64,000 nucleotides of DNA from Silvibacterium acidisoli (lineage in GTDB: Bacteria > Acidobacteriota > Terriglobia > Terriglobales > Acidobacteriaceae), in the NCBI GenBank assembly GCA_022870745.1, contig CP085323.1:3844001-3908000 (forward strand), read 5' to 3'. The translations under genes and the position numbers were made by a program. Shown here in pieces: positions 26,630 through 35,222 of this stretch. The notes under the pieces are model-generated. The model worked only from the letters and a program-made list of their open reading frames with translations, had not been told where the DNA came from and searched no databases. Each line of letters begins with the position of its first letter. Position 1 is the stretch's first letter.

Positions 26630-28255
26630 TTAGCGTCCGTTGCCGTTCCAATAGCCGCCGGAGATGACCTGGCCAGTGGAGGGGTTGAGGATGACAGGCT
26701 GGGCATTGCTGCGCTTGCTGAAGTCGAACATGCCAGTGATGGAGCCGGAGCCGGCGTCGAACGAACCGCCGCCAATGCGCTGACCGCCGAGCCAGTTGTC
26801 TTCGATGAAGTGAATCGTCGAGCTCTGGTCGAGCGTGGTGTGGTCTACGTAGTTACGCTTCGCGTAGGGCGAGATGACCATGTAGGGCAGACGCGGACCG
26901 AAGCCGCAACGTCCCTGCGCCGCATCCGCGCCGGAGATGCCAGGCAGAGCGGTTGCCGAAGCGCTGCCGCACTCGCCGGTTCCGGTGAGCATGTCATCGG
27001 CGGTGGCGGACTGGTTCACGATCGGGCCCATCTGGTGGTCGTACCAGCCATCGGAGTCGTCGTAGTTGATGATGACCGCGGTCGAAGCCCAATCCGGGCT
27101 CTGCATCAGGGCGTTGATGACGGTGACCACGAAGTTCTGCTCATCCAGCGGATCCGAGTAGCCAGCGTGCGCATCCTGGAAGCCGGGAGCCTTGAGGAAG
27201 CTGACGGCCGGCAGGTTGCCGGTCTGAAGCGCCCAGTAGAAGTCGTCCATATCGTACTGGTGGTTCGCCTGGTCGCCGTGCTTGCCGATCATGCTGGCAG
27301 CGCTGGGACGCAGGTGGCGCGGATTCGCCGTCGAGGTGTAGTACTGGAACGGCTCGTGGTGGGGAATGTAATCCACTTCGGTTGCGCCGGTGACGCCCGA
27401 GGTCGTGGAGCGCTGGCATCCGGTGCTCTTGTTCGGATTGGTGACGGTCAGATCGAAGCCGCCTTCGAACCAGCCCCAGGTTACGCCCTTTTCGTTGAGC
27501 AGGTCGCCGATGTTCTTGCCGCCGAGCGCAACGAGTGCGCCGGTGGTGGTGGAGCAGACGTCGCCGATGGGGTCGGCATCGCTCATCAGGGTCAGGCCGC
27601 CGTTGCCGTCGGCGACGATGTCACCGCTGGCGTTCGAGCTGTCGGTGACGCCATTGGTCTGTCCTGAAACCAGGTTGATGGCGCCGGGGGTCGAGGGACC
27701 GAAGTTGCTGCCGTAGGCGTTATCGCTCATCGCGAAGTTCTGCGCGTAGTTCCAGAAGGCGGTAACGGTGTTGCCGTCGAAGTAGCCCATGACCAGGCCC
27801 TTGGTCGTCTTGCCGGTCGGCGGAGGACCCGCGGTGCCGGTGTAGGCCGGGAAGGAATCCATCAGGCCGGCGTGGAAGGCCTGCTGCTCAGGCGTGTAGC
27901 CGTGATCCTGGTCGGCGGTGGCTGCCTGCGAGCGGTCGAGACGGAAGGGGTTCGAGGCACCGGTTCCGTTGTTGGTGTTCAGGGAGTTCGGGTTGCTGGT
28001 GAGCAGCGCGCCGGTGAGTCCGTTGACGGTGGGCGTGCCGGGAGCGGCGACGAAGCCGGGTTCTCCGCGGGGATTGGTGGCGTTGGGATAGGTGCCGAAA
28101 TAGTGATCGAAGGAGATGTTCTCTCCATAAATCACAACAACGTGCTTGATTGGTGTCGCTGTCTGCGCGTCATCTTCCGCGCGGATCATTGCTGGGGACG
28201 CAAGCTGCCCGGCTACCAGGAGCGCGGCCAGCGAATTCGCCACATACTTGTTCAT
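26630..28255 (-). CDS. Secreted phosphoesterase (phospholipase C/acid phosphatase family)
   Basis: 541 aa with signal peptide (ALLVAGQLASPAMIRAE). The metal-binding start block VVVIYGENISFDHYFGTYPNA, the region GPSTPGAINLVSGQTNG (nucleophile environment) and INYDDSDGWYDHQ are the landmarks of the phosphoesterase family that includes non-haemolytic phospholipase C and AcpA. The substrate may be phospholipid, phosphomonoester or phosphate ester in soil. The ATG at 28255 follows GGAGGA; a GTG one codon earlier is also possible. Phosphate release is likely; no PHO box was identified. Confidence 0.9.
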   Translation of the reverse strand: MNKYVANSLAALLVAGQLASPAMIRAEDDAQTATPIKHVVVIYGENISFDHYFGTYPNATNPRGEPGFVAAPGTPTVNGLTGALLTSNPNSLNTNNGTGASNPFRLDRSQAATADQDHGYTPEQQAFHAGLMDSFPAYTGTAGPPPTGKTTKGLVMGYFDGNTVTAFWNYAQNFAMSDNAYGSNFGPSTPGAINLVSGQTNGVTDSSNASGDIVADGNGGLTLMSDADPIGDVCSTTTGALVALGGKNIGDLLNEKGVTWGWFEGGFDLTVTNPNKSTGCQRSTTSGVTGATEVDYIPHHEPFQYYTSTANPRHLRPSAASMIGKHGDQANHQYDMDDFYWALQTGNLPAVSFLKAPGFQDAHAGYSDPLDEQNFVVTVINALMQSPDWASTAVIINYDDSDGWYDHQMGPIVNQSATADDMLTGTGECGSASATALPGISGADAAQGRCGFGPRLPYMVISPYAKRNYVDHTTLDQSSTIHFIEDNWLGGQRIGGGSFDAGSGSITGMFDFSKRSNAQPVILNPSTGQVISGGYWNGNGR

Positions 28256-28511
28256 CACTGTCCTCCGCCGCCGGGTTGGAACCGGCAGCTTAGACAGCGT
28301 GAATGGGGATTGTTAAAAAGCGGTTACTAAAGAGTGAAGGATCTGCAAAAAATGGAAGATTTGTAAAAGACGTTGTGTGAACGGAATTCGCTCGGAATTT
28401 TTCCATCGGATGGTATTTGGGGATTGAGTTGGCGGCGCGGAGCCTCAGTTCCGCGAATTGGCGCGGGCGCAGGGAGCGGCCAAGCCTTCGACCTTTTCAG
28501 GTTCACAAGAT

Positions 28512-28531
28512 GTCCCGGCCAAAGCCGGGAC
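28512..28531 (-). terminator. Hairpin between aminotransferase and phosphoesterase genes
   Basis: GTCCCGGC and GCCGGGAC form a perfect 8-bp stem with a CAAA loop, just past the stop of the aminotransferase gene on the minus strand. No strong T-run, so its role as a terminator is uncertain. Confidence 0.5.
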
Positions 28532-28556
28532 GTGCCAGACATATGCCGATCAAGCC

Positions 28557-29759
28557 CTAATGTGCTGCGGCCTGCAGCATGACTCCATCCTTCTGGAACA
28601 TGGCGCGGATGCCGCGCAGGGCCTGGCGGGTGCGTTCCTCGTTCTCGATGAGCGAGAAGCGGACGTGGCCGTCGCCGTATTCGCCGAAGCCGATGCCGGG
28701 GCTGACGGCGACCTTGGCTTCCTTGAGCAGCAGGGTTGAAAACTCAAGCGAGCCGAGGTGCTTGTAGGGCTCGGGGATCGGCGCCCAGACGAACATCGTC
28801 GCCTTGGGCGACGTAACGTTCCAGCCGAGCTTGTTCAGGCCGCTTACCAGCACGTCGCGGCGGCTGCGGTAGTTGTCGCAGATCTCCGTGACGCACTCCT
28901 GCGGGCCTTCGAGCGCGAGGATCGAGGCGACCTGGATGGGCGTGAAGGTTCCGTAATCGAAGTAGCTCTTGAGTCGGGCGAGGGCCGCGACCAGCGTCTT
29001 GTTGCCGACCATGAAGCCGACGCGCCAGCCGGGCATGTTGTAGCTCTTCGAGAGGGTGAAGAACTCGACCGCGATATCGCGGGCTCCAGGGACTTCGAGG
29101 ATCGAGGGCGCGCGATAGCCGTCGAAGACGATGTCGGCATAGGCGAGATCGTGGACAAGATAGATGCCGTGCTGGCGGCAGAGATCGACCACGCGCTCGA
29201 AGAAGCTGAGCTCGACACACTGCGTGGTGGGGTTTGCCGGGAAGTTCAGGATGAGCATCTTCGGCTTGGGGTACATCAGCGGAATGGTCTGCTCGAGCTC
29301 GGCGAGAAAGACGTCGGTGTCGTGGATTGCAACGCTGCGAATGTTGGCGCCCGCTATCACCGGTCCGTAGATATGGATGGGATAGCTGGGGTTGGGCACC
29401 AGCACCACGTCTCCCTGGTCGAGGGTGGCGAGGCAAAGGTGGGCTATGCCTTCCTTCGAGCCGATGGTGGTGATGCATTCCGTTTCAGGATCGAGCTGCA
29501 CGTTGTAGCGGCGGTCGTACCAGTTGGCGATGGCCCGGCGCAGGCGGGGAATGCCCTTCGAGAGGGAGTAGCGGTGAGTTTCCGGCCGGCGTGCTGCTTC
29601 GATCATCTTGTCGACAATGTGCTGCGGCGTGGCTCCATCGGGATTGCCCATGCCGAAGTCAATAATGTCTTCGCCGCAGCGGCGTGCTGCCGCCTTCAGC
29701 TCGCCGGTGATGTTGAAGACATAGGCGGGCAGGCGCTTGATTCTCGAAAACTCGTCCAC
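28557..29759 (-). CDS. AlaC-type PLP aminotransferase
   Basis: 400 aa, class I/II aminotransferase, most like AlaC, which forms alanine from pyruvate and glutamate. The PLP lysine lies in [21 protein letters not shown] (about residue 240). [34 protein letters not shown] and [16 protein letters not shown] match the family from end to end. Start is GTG at 29759 with AAAGGG upstream. Cytoplasmic; part of amino-acid synthesis. The exact amino donor and acceptor cannot be told from sequence. The HD-domain gene lies 44 bases upstream on the same strand. Confidence 0.9.
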   Translation of the reverse strand: MDEFSRIKRLPAYVFNITGELKAAARRCGEDIIDFGMGNPDGATPQHIVDKMIEAARRPETHRYSLSKGIPRLRRAIANWYDRRYNVQLDPETECITTIGSKEGIAHLCLATLDQGDVVLVPNPSYPIHIYGPVIAGANIRSVAIHDTDVFLAELEQTIPLMYPKPKMLILNFPANPTTQCVELSFFERVVDLCRQHGIYLVHDLAYADIVFDGYRAPSILEVPGARDIAVEFFTLSKSYNMPGWRVGFMVGNKTLVAALARLKSYFDYGTFTPIQVASILALEGPQECVTEICDNYRSRRDVLVSGLNKLGWNVTSPKATMFVWAPIPEPYKHLGSLEFSTLLLKEAKVAVSPGIGFGEYGDGHVRFSLIENEERTRQALRGIRAMFQKDGVMLQAAAH

Positions 29760-29803
29760 TTGTAACCCTTTCTTTTCAGTAACTATATCGTCTTCTCTTG
29801 TGC

Positions 29804-30409
29804 TCAGAACAGATTCCCGGCAGCTTCGTGCTCCGCGGCTTCGAGGAATGCGGAAAGCAGGCGGATCTTTTCCGCTGCCAGCTCGCGGGTGCGGTCGAGG
29901 CGAATCTTTCCGGGCAGGTCGTTGAGCGATTTTTTCAGAACAGGAAGAATGTCGCTGAAGCGCGCGAATCGGGTATCGCGGCCGACCTTCGAAACGTTGC
30001 GCAGGATGCCGATGGCTCCGAGCTGTTCGAGGATGTCGGCATCGCGAAGGATGGTGGCTTCGATGGTGGTGGGGGTGTCATGCGGCTGGTGGGTCTGGAT
30101 GGCATCGAGGACGGCGGGGATCTTTTCACGGGGAAAGCCGGCGTGATCGAGGATGCCGGGGACGCGCTCACAAGCATAGCCGACGTGATCCCAGTGGCGC
30201 AGCTCCTCGGGGTCCTCTGGACGATTGCCGATGAAGACTCCGATGTCGTGCAGCCATGCGGCGGCATAAACGATGTCGTCGTCGTAGGTCGAGCCCTCGC
30301 CGATCTGGCGGGTGAGGGCGTAGAGGCGCGGCTGATGGCCGTACTTGTCAACGGGTCTTGCTTCCCGCTCGATGAGCAGTGCGATGGTAGCGCGGAAGTC
30401 CTGTGGCAT
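29804..30409 (-). CDS. HD-domain phosphohydrolase-like protein
   Basis: 201 aa from the ATG at 30409. The HD core is visible: [11 protein letters not shown] (the H-D pair) and [13 protein letters not shown] later on, with [13 protein letters not shown] as the first helix. HD proteins hydrolyse phosphate esters or nucleotides using two metals; the substrate here is unknown. The ribosome site is poor and the frame is open further upstream, so the start is less certain than the frame. It lies 44 bases upstream of the AlaC-like gene, so the two may be co-transcribed. Confidence 0.8.
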   Translation of the reverse strand: MPQDFRATIALLIEREARPVDKYGHQPRLYALTRQIGEGSTYDDDIVYAAAWLHDIGVFIGNRPEDPEELRHWDHVGYACERVPGILDHAGFPREKIPAVLDAIQTHQPHDTPTTIEATILRDADILEQLGAIGILRNVSKVGRDTRFARFSDILPVLKKSLNDLPGKIRLDRTRELAAEKIRLLSAFLEAAEHEAAGNLF

Positions 30410-31111
30410 GAGGTGAGTGTAACGATTGTGTGCGAGAGCCGTCAGAAAAGTGTGAATCCGAGGCGGGACCGTTACGCGTAAACGTATTGTTTGAACATGG
30501 TGTGAATCGGAGAGAGCGATCTTCTCAGGCGAAAACAAGCGTCAGGCGAAAACAAGCGTGGATCAATGCGTTTTTTGCCGGCTTGTAAATACTGTTTAGG
30601 TGACGGTTACAAATTAGGCGGAACCTTTCCTGAAAATCGGGTATTCCGCAACCCTAGTGAGGCGTGATTTTTATGTGGCAGACATCGTTCTGCCTGCATC
30701 GAAGCTTCTAAGACGAGATATACCTACAACCCAAAAGCGCGAATTGCCCCAGCGCGTACAAATCGGCGGTTATAACAGATGTTTATAGACCTTAGAAAAA
30801 TAGGCGTTACGGAGATTTTGCATCCGCGACAGGGTGACAAATCTGGATCAAGGGTTCCGCTGTGTGCTATAAGTAAAGTCAGTCAATCTTTACCCAACTC
30901 TACAAAAAGCTCAAATCCATTCGAACGGGCGCCAGATCCGTCCTCTCGATTTCCCCGGATTTCCTGTTGTTCATACGCAGTTCATAGCATCGGCTTCGAA
31001 AAGTTTTCCGTTTCTTCGCCTGCGCCGCATGGCCGACAAGTTGTTCTGGTCGACATGCTCTCCTGGGACGTCACCAGGTCACCAACGCGAAAGATTTTTT
31101 GAGACGACCAT
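30410..31111. other. 702-bp gap before the exopolysaccharide transferase gene
   Basis: The largest gap in the window. It is more AT-rich than neighbouring genes, holds a 17-bp tandem duplication (30525-30558), a GGCAGACATCGTTCTGCC hairpin at about 30677, and GTAAAG-(9)-CTTTAC at about 30873-30893. No known riboswitch was recognised. One open frame (30779-31102) is possible, but it starts with no ribosome site and its composition is not coding-like. Confidence 0.55.
30525..30558. repeat. 17-bp tandem duplication
   Basis: TCAGGCGAAAACAAGCG occurs twice, back to back, with no base between (30525-30541 and 30542-30558). Confidence 0.85.
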
Positions 31112-32629
31112 ATGGCTACTCCAGAGTTTGTACGGAAGACAGGATCGGTTGAGCGACCGGTTATTGGCATACCATCCCAGATGAGATCGCGTTCAGGACA
31201 TTTTTTCGGCCCCTCGATGGTTGCGGCGTTCATCATGATGCTGAACGACGGGCTGGCTATCCTGCTGGCCTTTGCCACGGCGCTGGTGTTGCGCGCCATG
31301 CTTTACGAGAAGGTGGCGAAGTTCTCAGGCATTATCCATGGCATTGTGGGAAGCCCCCTCGACCTGCTTTACCTCGCATGGTTCATCCTTGCTTATGTAC
31401 TGGTGGCGCGCCGCTATGGTCTTTACTCGTCCATTCCGCTTTCGACCGGCGCCCATGAGCTGCGGCTGACGATCCAGGCTTGTCTGAATGCGGGCCTGCT
31501 GCTTTGCGGCGGCCTGTACATGACCAACAGCCTGTCGATTTCGCGAGCACTGGTGCTGCTGCTGATCTTCAGCACGATCGTGGCGCTGTGCATTCGCCGT
31601 TCGATCTGGCGGCTTTCGCGCTACCGGCAGTTCGAGCGCGGGCTGGATACGCGCAACGTGGTGGTGCTCGGCACCAATCACCTCAGCCTGGCGCTGGGCG
31701 AGCATATCGCACGCGACTACAGGCTTGGTTACAAGCTGCGCGGCTACGTGACGGCTCCCGGATGCTCTGTTAATCATGATGTTCCGGAAGAAGAGATTCT
31801 CGGCGGCCTCGATCGCATTCGCCAGCTGGCGCGTCTGCACTTTATCGACGAGATTGTGATCGCGGAGCCCTGCCCGACAGAGCAGGCGATTCGCCTGGTG
31901 GAAGAAGCCCGCGACCTCGATGTGGATATCCGCGCCATCTCCGGCTATTACGGCGAGCTGACCTCGCAGAGCCCGATCGAATACCTGGGGCTCTTCCCGG
32001 TTGTCTCACTGCACCGCCGCGATCCTCGCACGATCGCCCTGGCTCTCAAGCGCGTAGTGGACATTGTGCTTTCGATGATGGCACTCACCGTGGCTTTCCC
32101 GATCATGCTGGTGCTGGCTCTCTGGATTCGCTTTGAAAGCGAAGGGCCGATCTTCTTCGTTTCCGAGCGTATCGGCAGGCGCGGACGGGTCTTCCCTTGC
32201 TTCAAGTTCCGCACCATGGTTAAGAATGCCGAGCAGCTCAAGAAGAACCTGGCAGCACAGAACGAGCGCGACGGCATTCTCTTCAAGATGGTCAACGATC
32301 CGCGCATTACCCGCGTGGGGCGTGTCCTTCGCAAGTACAGCCTCGATGAGCTGCCGCAGTTCTTCAACGTGTTGCGTGGCGAGATGAGCCTGGTTGGCCC
32401 GCGCCCTCCAATAGCCAGCGAGGTGGAGAAGTATGAGCTGGAACACTTCCGCCGCCTGGAAGTGCTGCCCGGTCTGACTGGCCTCTGGCAGGTGCAGGCA
32501 CGCGGCGACTCCTCCTTCGCCAAGTACATCGCGCTCGACACGGCCTACGTCGAGAACTGGAGCTTCTGGCTGGATCTGAAGATCCTGGTTCGCACGGCCG
32601 AGGTTGTGGTTCGCGGAACCGGCACTTAG
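31112..32629 (+). CDS. Exopolysaccharide-initiating sugar-phosphate transferase
   Basis: 505 aa. Four to five N-terminal helices, a Rossmann-like CoA-binding-type middle region (RNVVVLGTNHLSLALGEHIARD), then the C-terminal transferase core: KRVVDIVLSMMALTVAFPIM, FKFRTMVKNAE, RVGRVLRKYSLDELPQ and LVGPRPPI are typical of WcaJ/WbaP-like polyprenyl glycosyl-phosphotransferases. It would put the first sugar-1-phosphate on undecaprenyl phosphate at the inner membrane, starting exopolysaccharide synthesis. No other glycosyltransferase, Wzx or Wzy gene lies nearby. It is preceded by the longest gap in the window and followed by a strong terminator. Confidence 0.92.
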   Translation: MATPEFVRKTGSVERPVIGIPSQMRSRSGHFFGPSMVAAFIMMLNDGLAILLAFATALVLRAMLYEKVAKFSGIIHGIVGSPLDLLYLAWFILAYVLVARRYGLYSSIPLSTGAHELRLTIQACLNAGLLLCGGLYMTNSLSISRALVLLLIFSTIVALCIRRSIWRLSRYRQFERGLDTRNVVVLGTNHLSLALGEHIARDYRLGYKLRGYVTAPGCSVNHDVPEEEILGGLDRIRQLARLHFIDEIVIAEPCPTEQAIRLVEEARDLDVDIRAISGYYGELTSQSPIEYLGLFPVVSLHRRDPRTIALALKRVVDIVLSMMALTVAFPIMLVLALWIRFESEGPIFFVSERIGRRGRVFPCFKFRTMVKNAEQLKKNLAAQNERDGILFKMVNDPRITRVGRVLRKYSLDELPQFFNVLRGEMSLVGPRPPIASEVEKYELEHFRRLEVLPGLTGLWQVQARGDSSFAKYIALDTAYVENWSFWLDLKILVRTAEVVVRGTGT

Positions 32630-32645
32630 TTCTTCGTTGTAAACC

Positions 32646-32679
32646 AAAAGGCACGGCTTCTGCCGTGCCTTTTGTTTTG
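32646..32679 (+). terminator. Terminator after the exopolysaccharide transferase gene
   Basis: AAAAGGCACGGC and GCCGTGCCTTTT pair around TTCT, followed by GTTTTG. Strong stem with U-rich tail. Confidence 0.88.
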
Positions 32680-32724
32680 CCTCGTTTGCCTCGGAATGAC
32701 AAACTCGGGGAGTGCCTGCGTTTG

Positions 32725-32777
32725 TTCTTCCCACCCAGGCGGAGCCTGGATGGGGGCACTCTTTGGTGGCTGGTCCA
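32725..32777 (+). repeat. Extragenic palindrome, CCCACCCAAGC type (copy A1)
   Basis: GTTCTTCCCACCCAGGCGGA then GCCTGGATGGGGGCAC, plus a partly matching downstream flank (GGTGGCTGG). Same family as 47504-47556 and 49171-49223. Confidence 0.8.
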
Positions 32778-32785
32778 GCATCGGG

Positions 32786-32820
32786 AAGTGCAGGTTCCTC
32801 ACTTCATGAGGAATGACAAA
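32786..32820. repeat. Dispersed repeat, GTGCAGATCCCTCACT type
   Basis: AGTGCAGGTTCCTCACTTCA followed by TGAGGAATGACAAAT. Partial copy, directly after palindrome A1. Confidence 0.65.
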
Positions 32821-32851
32821 TGCGGGCGATGATCGCTCCGGGCCAAAAGAC

Positions 32852-32890
32852 AACGGCCGCTCGAGGTTGTGGAACCTCGCAGCGGCCGTT
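32852..32890. terminator. Long hairpin after mqnD
   Basis: AACGGCCGCT and AGCGGCCGTT form the outer stem, CGAGGTT and AACCTCG the inner one, with a GTGG loop and one bulged base. It lies 19 bases past the mqnD stop (minus strand) and could stop transcripts from both sides. Confidence 0.7.
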
Positions 32891-32908
32891 CTTGTTCTTC
32901 GTGATTAC

Positions 32909-33787
32909 CTAGTCGATGAAGTCGATCCTGGGAGCGTGGGGGATGATGCCGCGCTCGTGGCCCATCTCAAGCAGCTTGCGGATGGCCATACGGCCATCTT
33001 CGCCGTAGCTGATGGTGCGCTCGTTCACGTACATGCCGACGAACTTGTTGGCGAGGTCGTGGTCGAGGTCGCGCGCGAACTGCATGGCGTAAGCCAGGGC
33101 TTCTTCGCGGTGATCGAGGCCGTGCTGGATGCTCTCACGCAGTGCCTGGGTGGTGATGCGCATGACGTCGTCGCCGAGCGAACGGCGGATGGCGTTGCCG
33201 CCGAGCGTCAGGGGCAGGCCGGTCTGCTCGCGCCACCAGACACCGAGGTCGAGGATCTTCTTGAGGCCGTTGTGCGAGTAGGTGAGCTGGCCCTCATGAA
33301 TGATGAGTCCTGCTTCGAAGTTGCCGGCCAGTACCTCGGGGATGATGCGGTCGAAGGGCACGACTGCGGTTTCGATCTCGGGGCAGAAAAGCTTGAGCGT
33401 CAGGGTCGCGGTCGTGAGCTCACCGGGTATGGCGATCTTGATCTTCTTGATCTCGTCGAGCGAGTAGGGCTTGGGCGCGATGATCATCGGGCCATAGCCT
33501 TCGCCGACCGAGCCGCCGCAGGCCATCACTGCATAGTTGTCCTGCAGGTATGGATAGGCATGGAAGCTGATCGCGGTCACGTCGTAGAACTGTTCCTTGA
33601 TCGCCTTCTGGTTCAGGGTCTCGATATCGGTCAGCGTGTGGGTGAACTTGTAGCCGGGAACGCGGACCTTGTTCGTGGCCAGCCCGTAGAACATGAATGC
33701 GTCATCGGAGTCAGGGCTGTGGGCGATGGTGATTTCACGGACGGAAGAGGGTGCCGGTACATCGGCGGATGTGGTAGATGCGCTCAC
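32909..33787 (-). CDS. MqnD-type menaquinone biosynthesis enzyme
   Basis: 292 aa of the MqnA/MqnD-like fold. The block ITIAHSPDSDDAFMFYGLAT at the N-terminus, DVTAISFHAYPYL, CGGSVGEGYGPMII and AGLIIHEGQLTY fit MqnD (1,4-dihydroxy-6-naphthoate synthase), which works in the futalosine route to menaquinone and binds its substrate like a periplasmic binding protein, but in the cytoplasm. The enterobacterial-type men genes are not seen. GTG start at 33787, with AGGA upstream. If it is not MqnD, it is a close relative in the same pathway. Confidence 0.78.
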   Translation of the reverse strand: MSASTTSADVPAPSSVREITIAHSPDSDDAFMFYGLATNKVRVPGYKFTHTLTDIETLNQKAIKEQFYDVTAISFHAYPYLQDNYAVMACGGSVGEGYGPMIIAPKPYSLDEIKKIKIAIPGELTTATLTLKLFCPEIETAVVPFDRIIPEVLAGNFEAGLIIHEGQLTYSHNGLKKILDLGVWWREQTGLPLTLGGNAIRRSLGDDVMRITTQALRESIQHGLDHREEALAYAMQFARDLDHDLANKFVGMYVNERTISYGEDGRMAIRKLLEMGHERGIIPHAPRIDFID

Positions 33788-33916
33788 TGCTGGTTCCTGA
33801 TCCTTTCAACGAAACGAACCGAATGTAAATCGGAGGCAGGGCACAGGCCGTCTGCCATTAAGAATGTTTGCCGAAGCAGCGCCGGAACCGTACGCGGCGT
33901 TTCCATCTTCGGAGCT

Positions 33917-34075
33917 TCAATCGAGGCCCTGCGTCGAGTCATCGGTCTTCGACTGATTCAGCTGCAGTGTCTCGCCGCCCTGGGTGTCGTGATTGCGGAT
34001 GTGTCTCCTGACCGCAAGGACGGCCCATACGAGGACCACGATGCTCAGGAGGAATACCGCATAAAGGACACGCAT
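33917..34075 (-). CDS. 52-aa single-helix membrane protein
   Basis: A short gene on the minus strand starting at the ATG at 34075, with AGGA in the leader, ending at the TGA at 33917. The product is MRVLYAVFLLSIVVLVWAVL followed by a basic stretch (VRRHIRNHD) and a polar tail: one clear membrane helix, then a cytoplasmic tail. Neighbours are a cupin (opposite strand) and mqnD (same strand, 129 bases downstream). Function unknown. A start codon, ribosome site, helix and stop in frame make it more likely than not a real gene. Confidence 0.6.
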   Translation of the reverse strand: MRVLYAVFLLSIVVLVWAVLAVRRHIRNHDTQGGETLQLNQSKTDDSTQGLD

Positions 34076-34208
34076 GGGACAGTCCTAAGGATAACAAAGG
34101 CGGGTATTGGGTGCCATCTGCAAAACCTTGCAGAGCGGCGAGCCGCGAAAGAGTCTGTCCTCGTAGAATGACTGCTGTTGCCCAATGGGCCCGCAAAAGG
34201 AGCGATTC

Positions 34209-34652
34209 ATGCAAAGAAGGACCTTTCTTGCCTCGGCTGCAGTGCTGCCGGCGGCTTTTGTACAGGCGCAGGAGCAGATTACGCACGTCGATACGAAAAG
34301 CAGCGGGCCGGCCCTGAAGAGCGCCGTGGTCAAAGGCGATAGTTTGCCGGAGGAAGGGAACAGCCCGGGCGCGAAAGCGCGCGTGCACTTCAATGGTCCG
34401 ACGAAGCAGCTGAAGGCGGTAGCAACGGGCATGGTGACACTGCAACCGGGCGCGCAGCCGCATCCACCGCATCGGCATCTCGAAGAGGAGTTCGTGATTA
34501 TCGCCTCCGGTACCGGTGAGTGCGTTGTGGATGGGGTCGTTTCGCAGGTGCAGGCAGGCGATGTGATGTATGCGGAGGCCAATGTCCTGCACGGCGTAAA
34601 GAACACCGGTTCGGCGGTGATGGTGTTTTATTTTACGAAGATTTTGGCCTAG
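34209..34652 (+). CDS. Exported cupin-domain protein
   Basis: 147 aa with a twin-arginine-like signal (MQRRTFLASAAVLPAAFVQA). The cupin motif is HPPHRHLEEEFVIIASGTGE and the second is DVMYAEANVLHGVKNTG; the metal ligands His/His/Glu and His are in place. A single small beta-barrel, probably a metal-binding protein or enzyme in the periplasm, substrate unknown. The start has AAGGAG well placed. Divergent from the 52-aa protein. Confidence 0.88.
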   Translation: MQRRTFLASAAVLPAAFVQAQEQITHVDTKSSGPALKSAVVKGDSLPEEGNSPGAKARVHFNGPTKQLKAVATGMVTLQPGAQPHPPHRHLEEEFVIIASGTGECVVDGVVSQVQAGDVMYAEANVLHGVKNTGSAVMVFYFTKILA

Positions 34653-34664
34653 ATAGGGAAGCGC

Positions 34665-34700
34665 AAAAGCAGGTTCCTTACTGCGTTTGGGAAGACAGAG
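34665..34700. repeat. Dispersed repeat, GTGCAGATCCCTCACT type
   Basis: AAAGCAGGTTCCTTACTGCG then TTTGGGAAGACAGAG. Partial copy of the family at 26451-26554, past the cupin stop. Confidence 0.6.
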
Positions 34701-34722
34701 TTTTTGGGGGAGCTTGAACGGT

Positions 34723-35091
34723 CTAGCGTGGTGATCGTCTGGCGCTCTTCTTCGGCTTCGACTGACGCAACTGGATCTCGTGCGCCTGCGCGATGCTGTT
34801 CAGCAGGCCAGGGAAGCGTTTGTCCACTTCCTCGCAGCGCGAGATATTGTGCATCTCGACCCCGATGCGTTCGCTGCGGATGAGTCCGGCTTCGCGCAGG
34901 ATCCGGAAGTGCTGCGAAAGCGTGGACTTGGGGATCGGCGTTCCGAGGATTGCCGAAAACGCAGAACAGTTCTGTGTGCAGTCCTTAAAAGCGATGTCTG
35001 TGAAGATGGCGACACGGACCGGGTCGGAGAGCGCATGCAGAATGCCCTCTACCGTTATGTCTTCGACCGCGGGATGAATGAGGGGCCTCAT
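34723..35091 (-). CDS. ArsR-type winged-helix repressor
   Basis: 122 aa. The recognition region is IPKSTLSQHFRILREAGLIR (about 53-72) with LHALSDPVRVAIFTDIA at the start, the ArsR fold. Two Cys lie close together (DCTQNCSAF), which might sense metal or redox, but the usual ELCVCD motif is absent. Divergent from the SDR gene 35223-35954, with a palindromic site in the space between (35126-35152), so it probably controls that gene and itself. Confidence 0.9.
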   Translation of the reverse strand: MRPLIHPAVEDITVEGILHALSDPVRVAIFTDIAFKDCTQNCSAFSAILGTPIPKSTLSQHFRILREAGLIRSERIGVEMHNISRCEEVDKRFPGLLNSIAQAHEIQLRQSKPKKSARRSPR

Positions 35092-35125
35092 GGCTTCTTA
35101 GTGTATGAGATGTCACTGCAAAGTC

Positions 35126-35152
35126 CAATAGTTCATTATTTCTGAACTATTG
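35126..35152. promoter_or_regulatory. Operator between ArsR and SDR genes
   Basis: CAATAGTTCA and TGAACTATTG are perfect 10-bp arms with a 7-base spacer. The site lies 35 bases before the start of arsR and 71 before that of the SDR gene, which is a typical spot for a winged-helix dimer. Confidence 0.75.
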
Positions 35153-35222
35153 AATCTTTGAGCGAGGCTTCGCAATCTCTATCTCCAGCAACGCCGCTTA
35201 TGGCGCGAAAAGGAGCAGGACA

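Noticed and set aside
26543-27667. Open frame opposite the phosphoesterase gene
   Set aside because: Shadow of a clear gene; begins inside a dispersed repeat.
30779-31102. Possible 107-aa gene before the exopolysaccharide transferase
   Set aside because: No ribosome site, product rich in Ser/Pro/Arg without a domain, and base use unlike coding sequence here.
30410-31111. GEMM-type c-di-GMP riboswitch before the exopolysaccharide gene
   Set aside because: The conserved core bases of GEMM elements could not be found in either strand.
32813-34171. Open frame of about 450 codons on the plus strand opposite mqnD
   Set aside because: The minus-strand product matches MqnD over its full length; the plus-strand product has no motif and no ribosome site.
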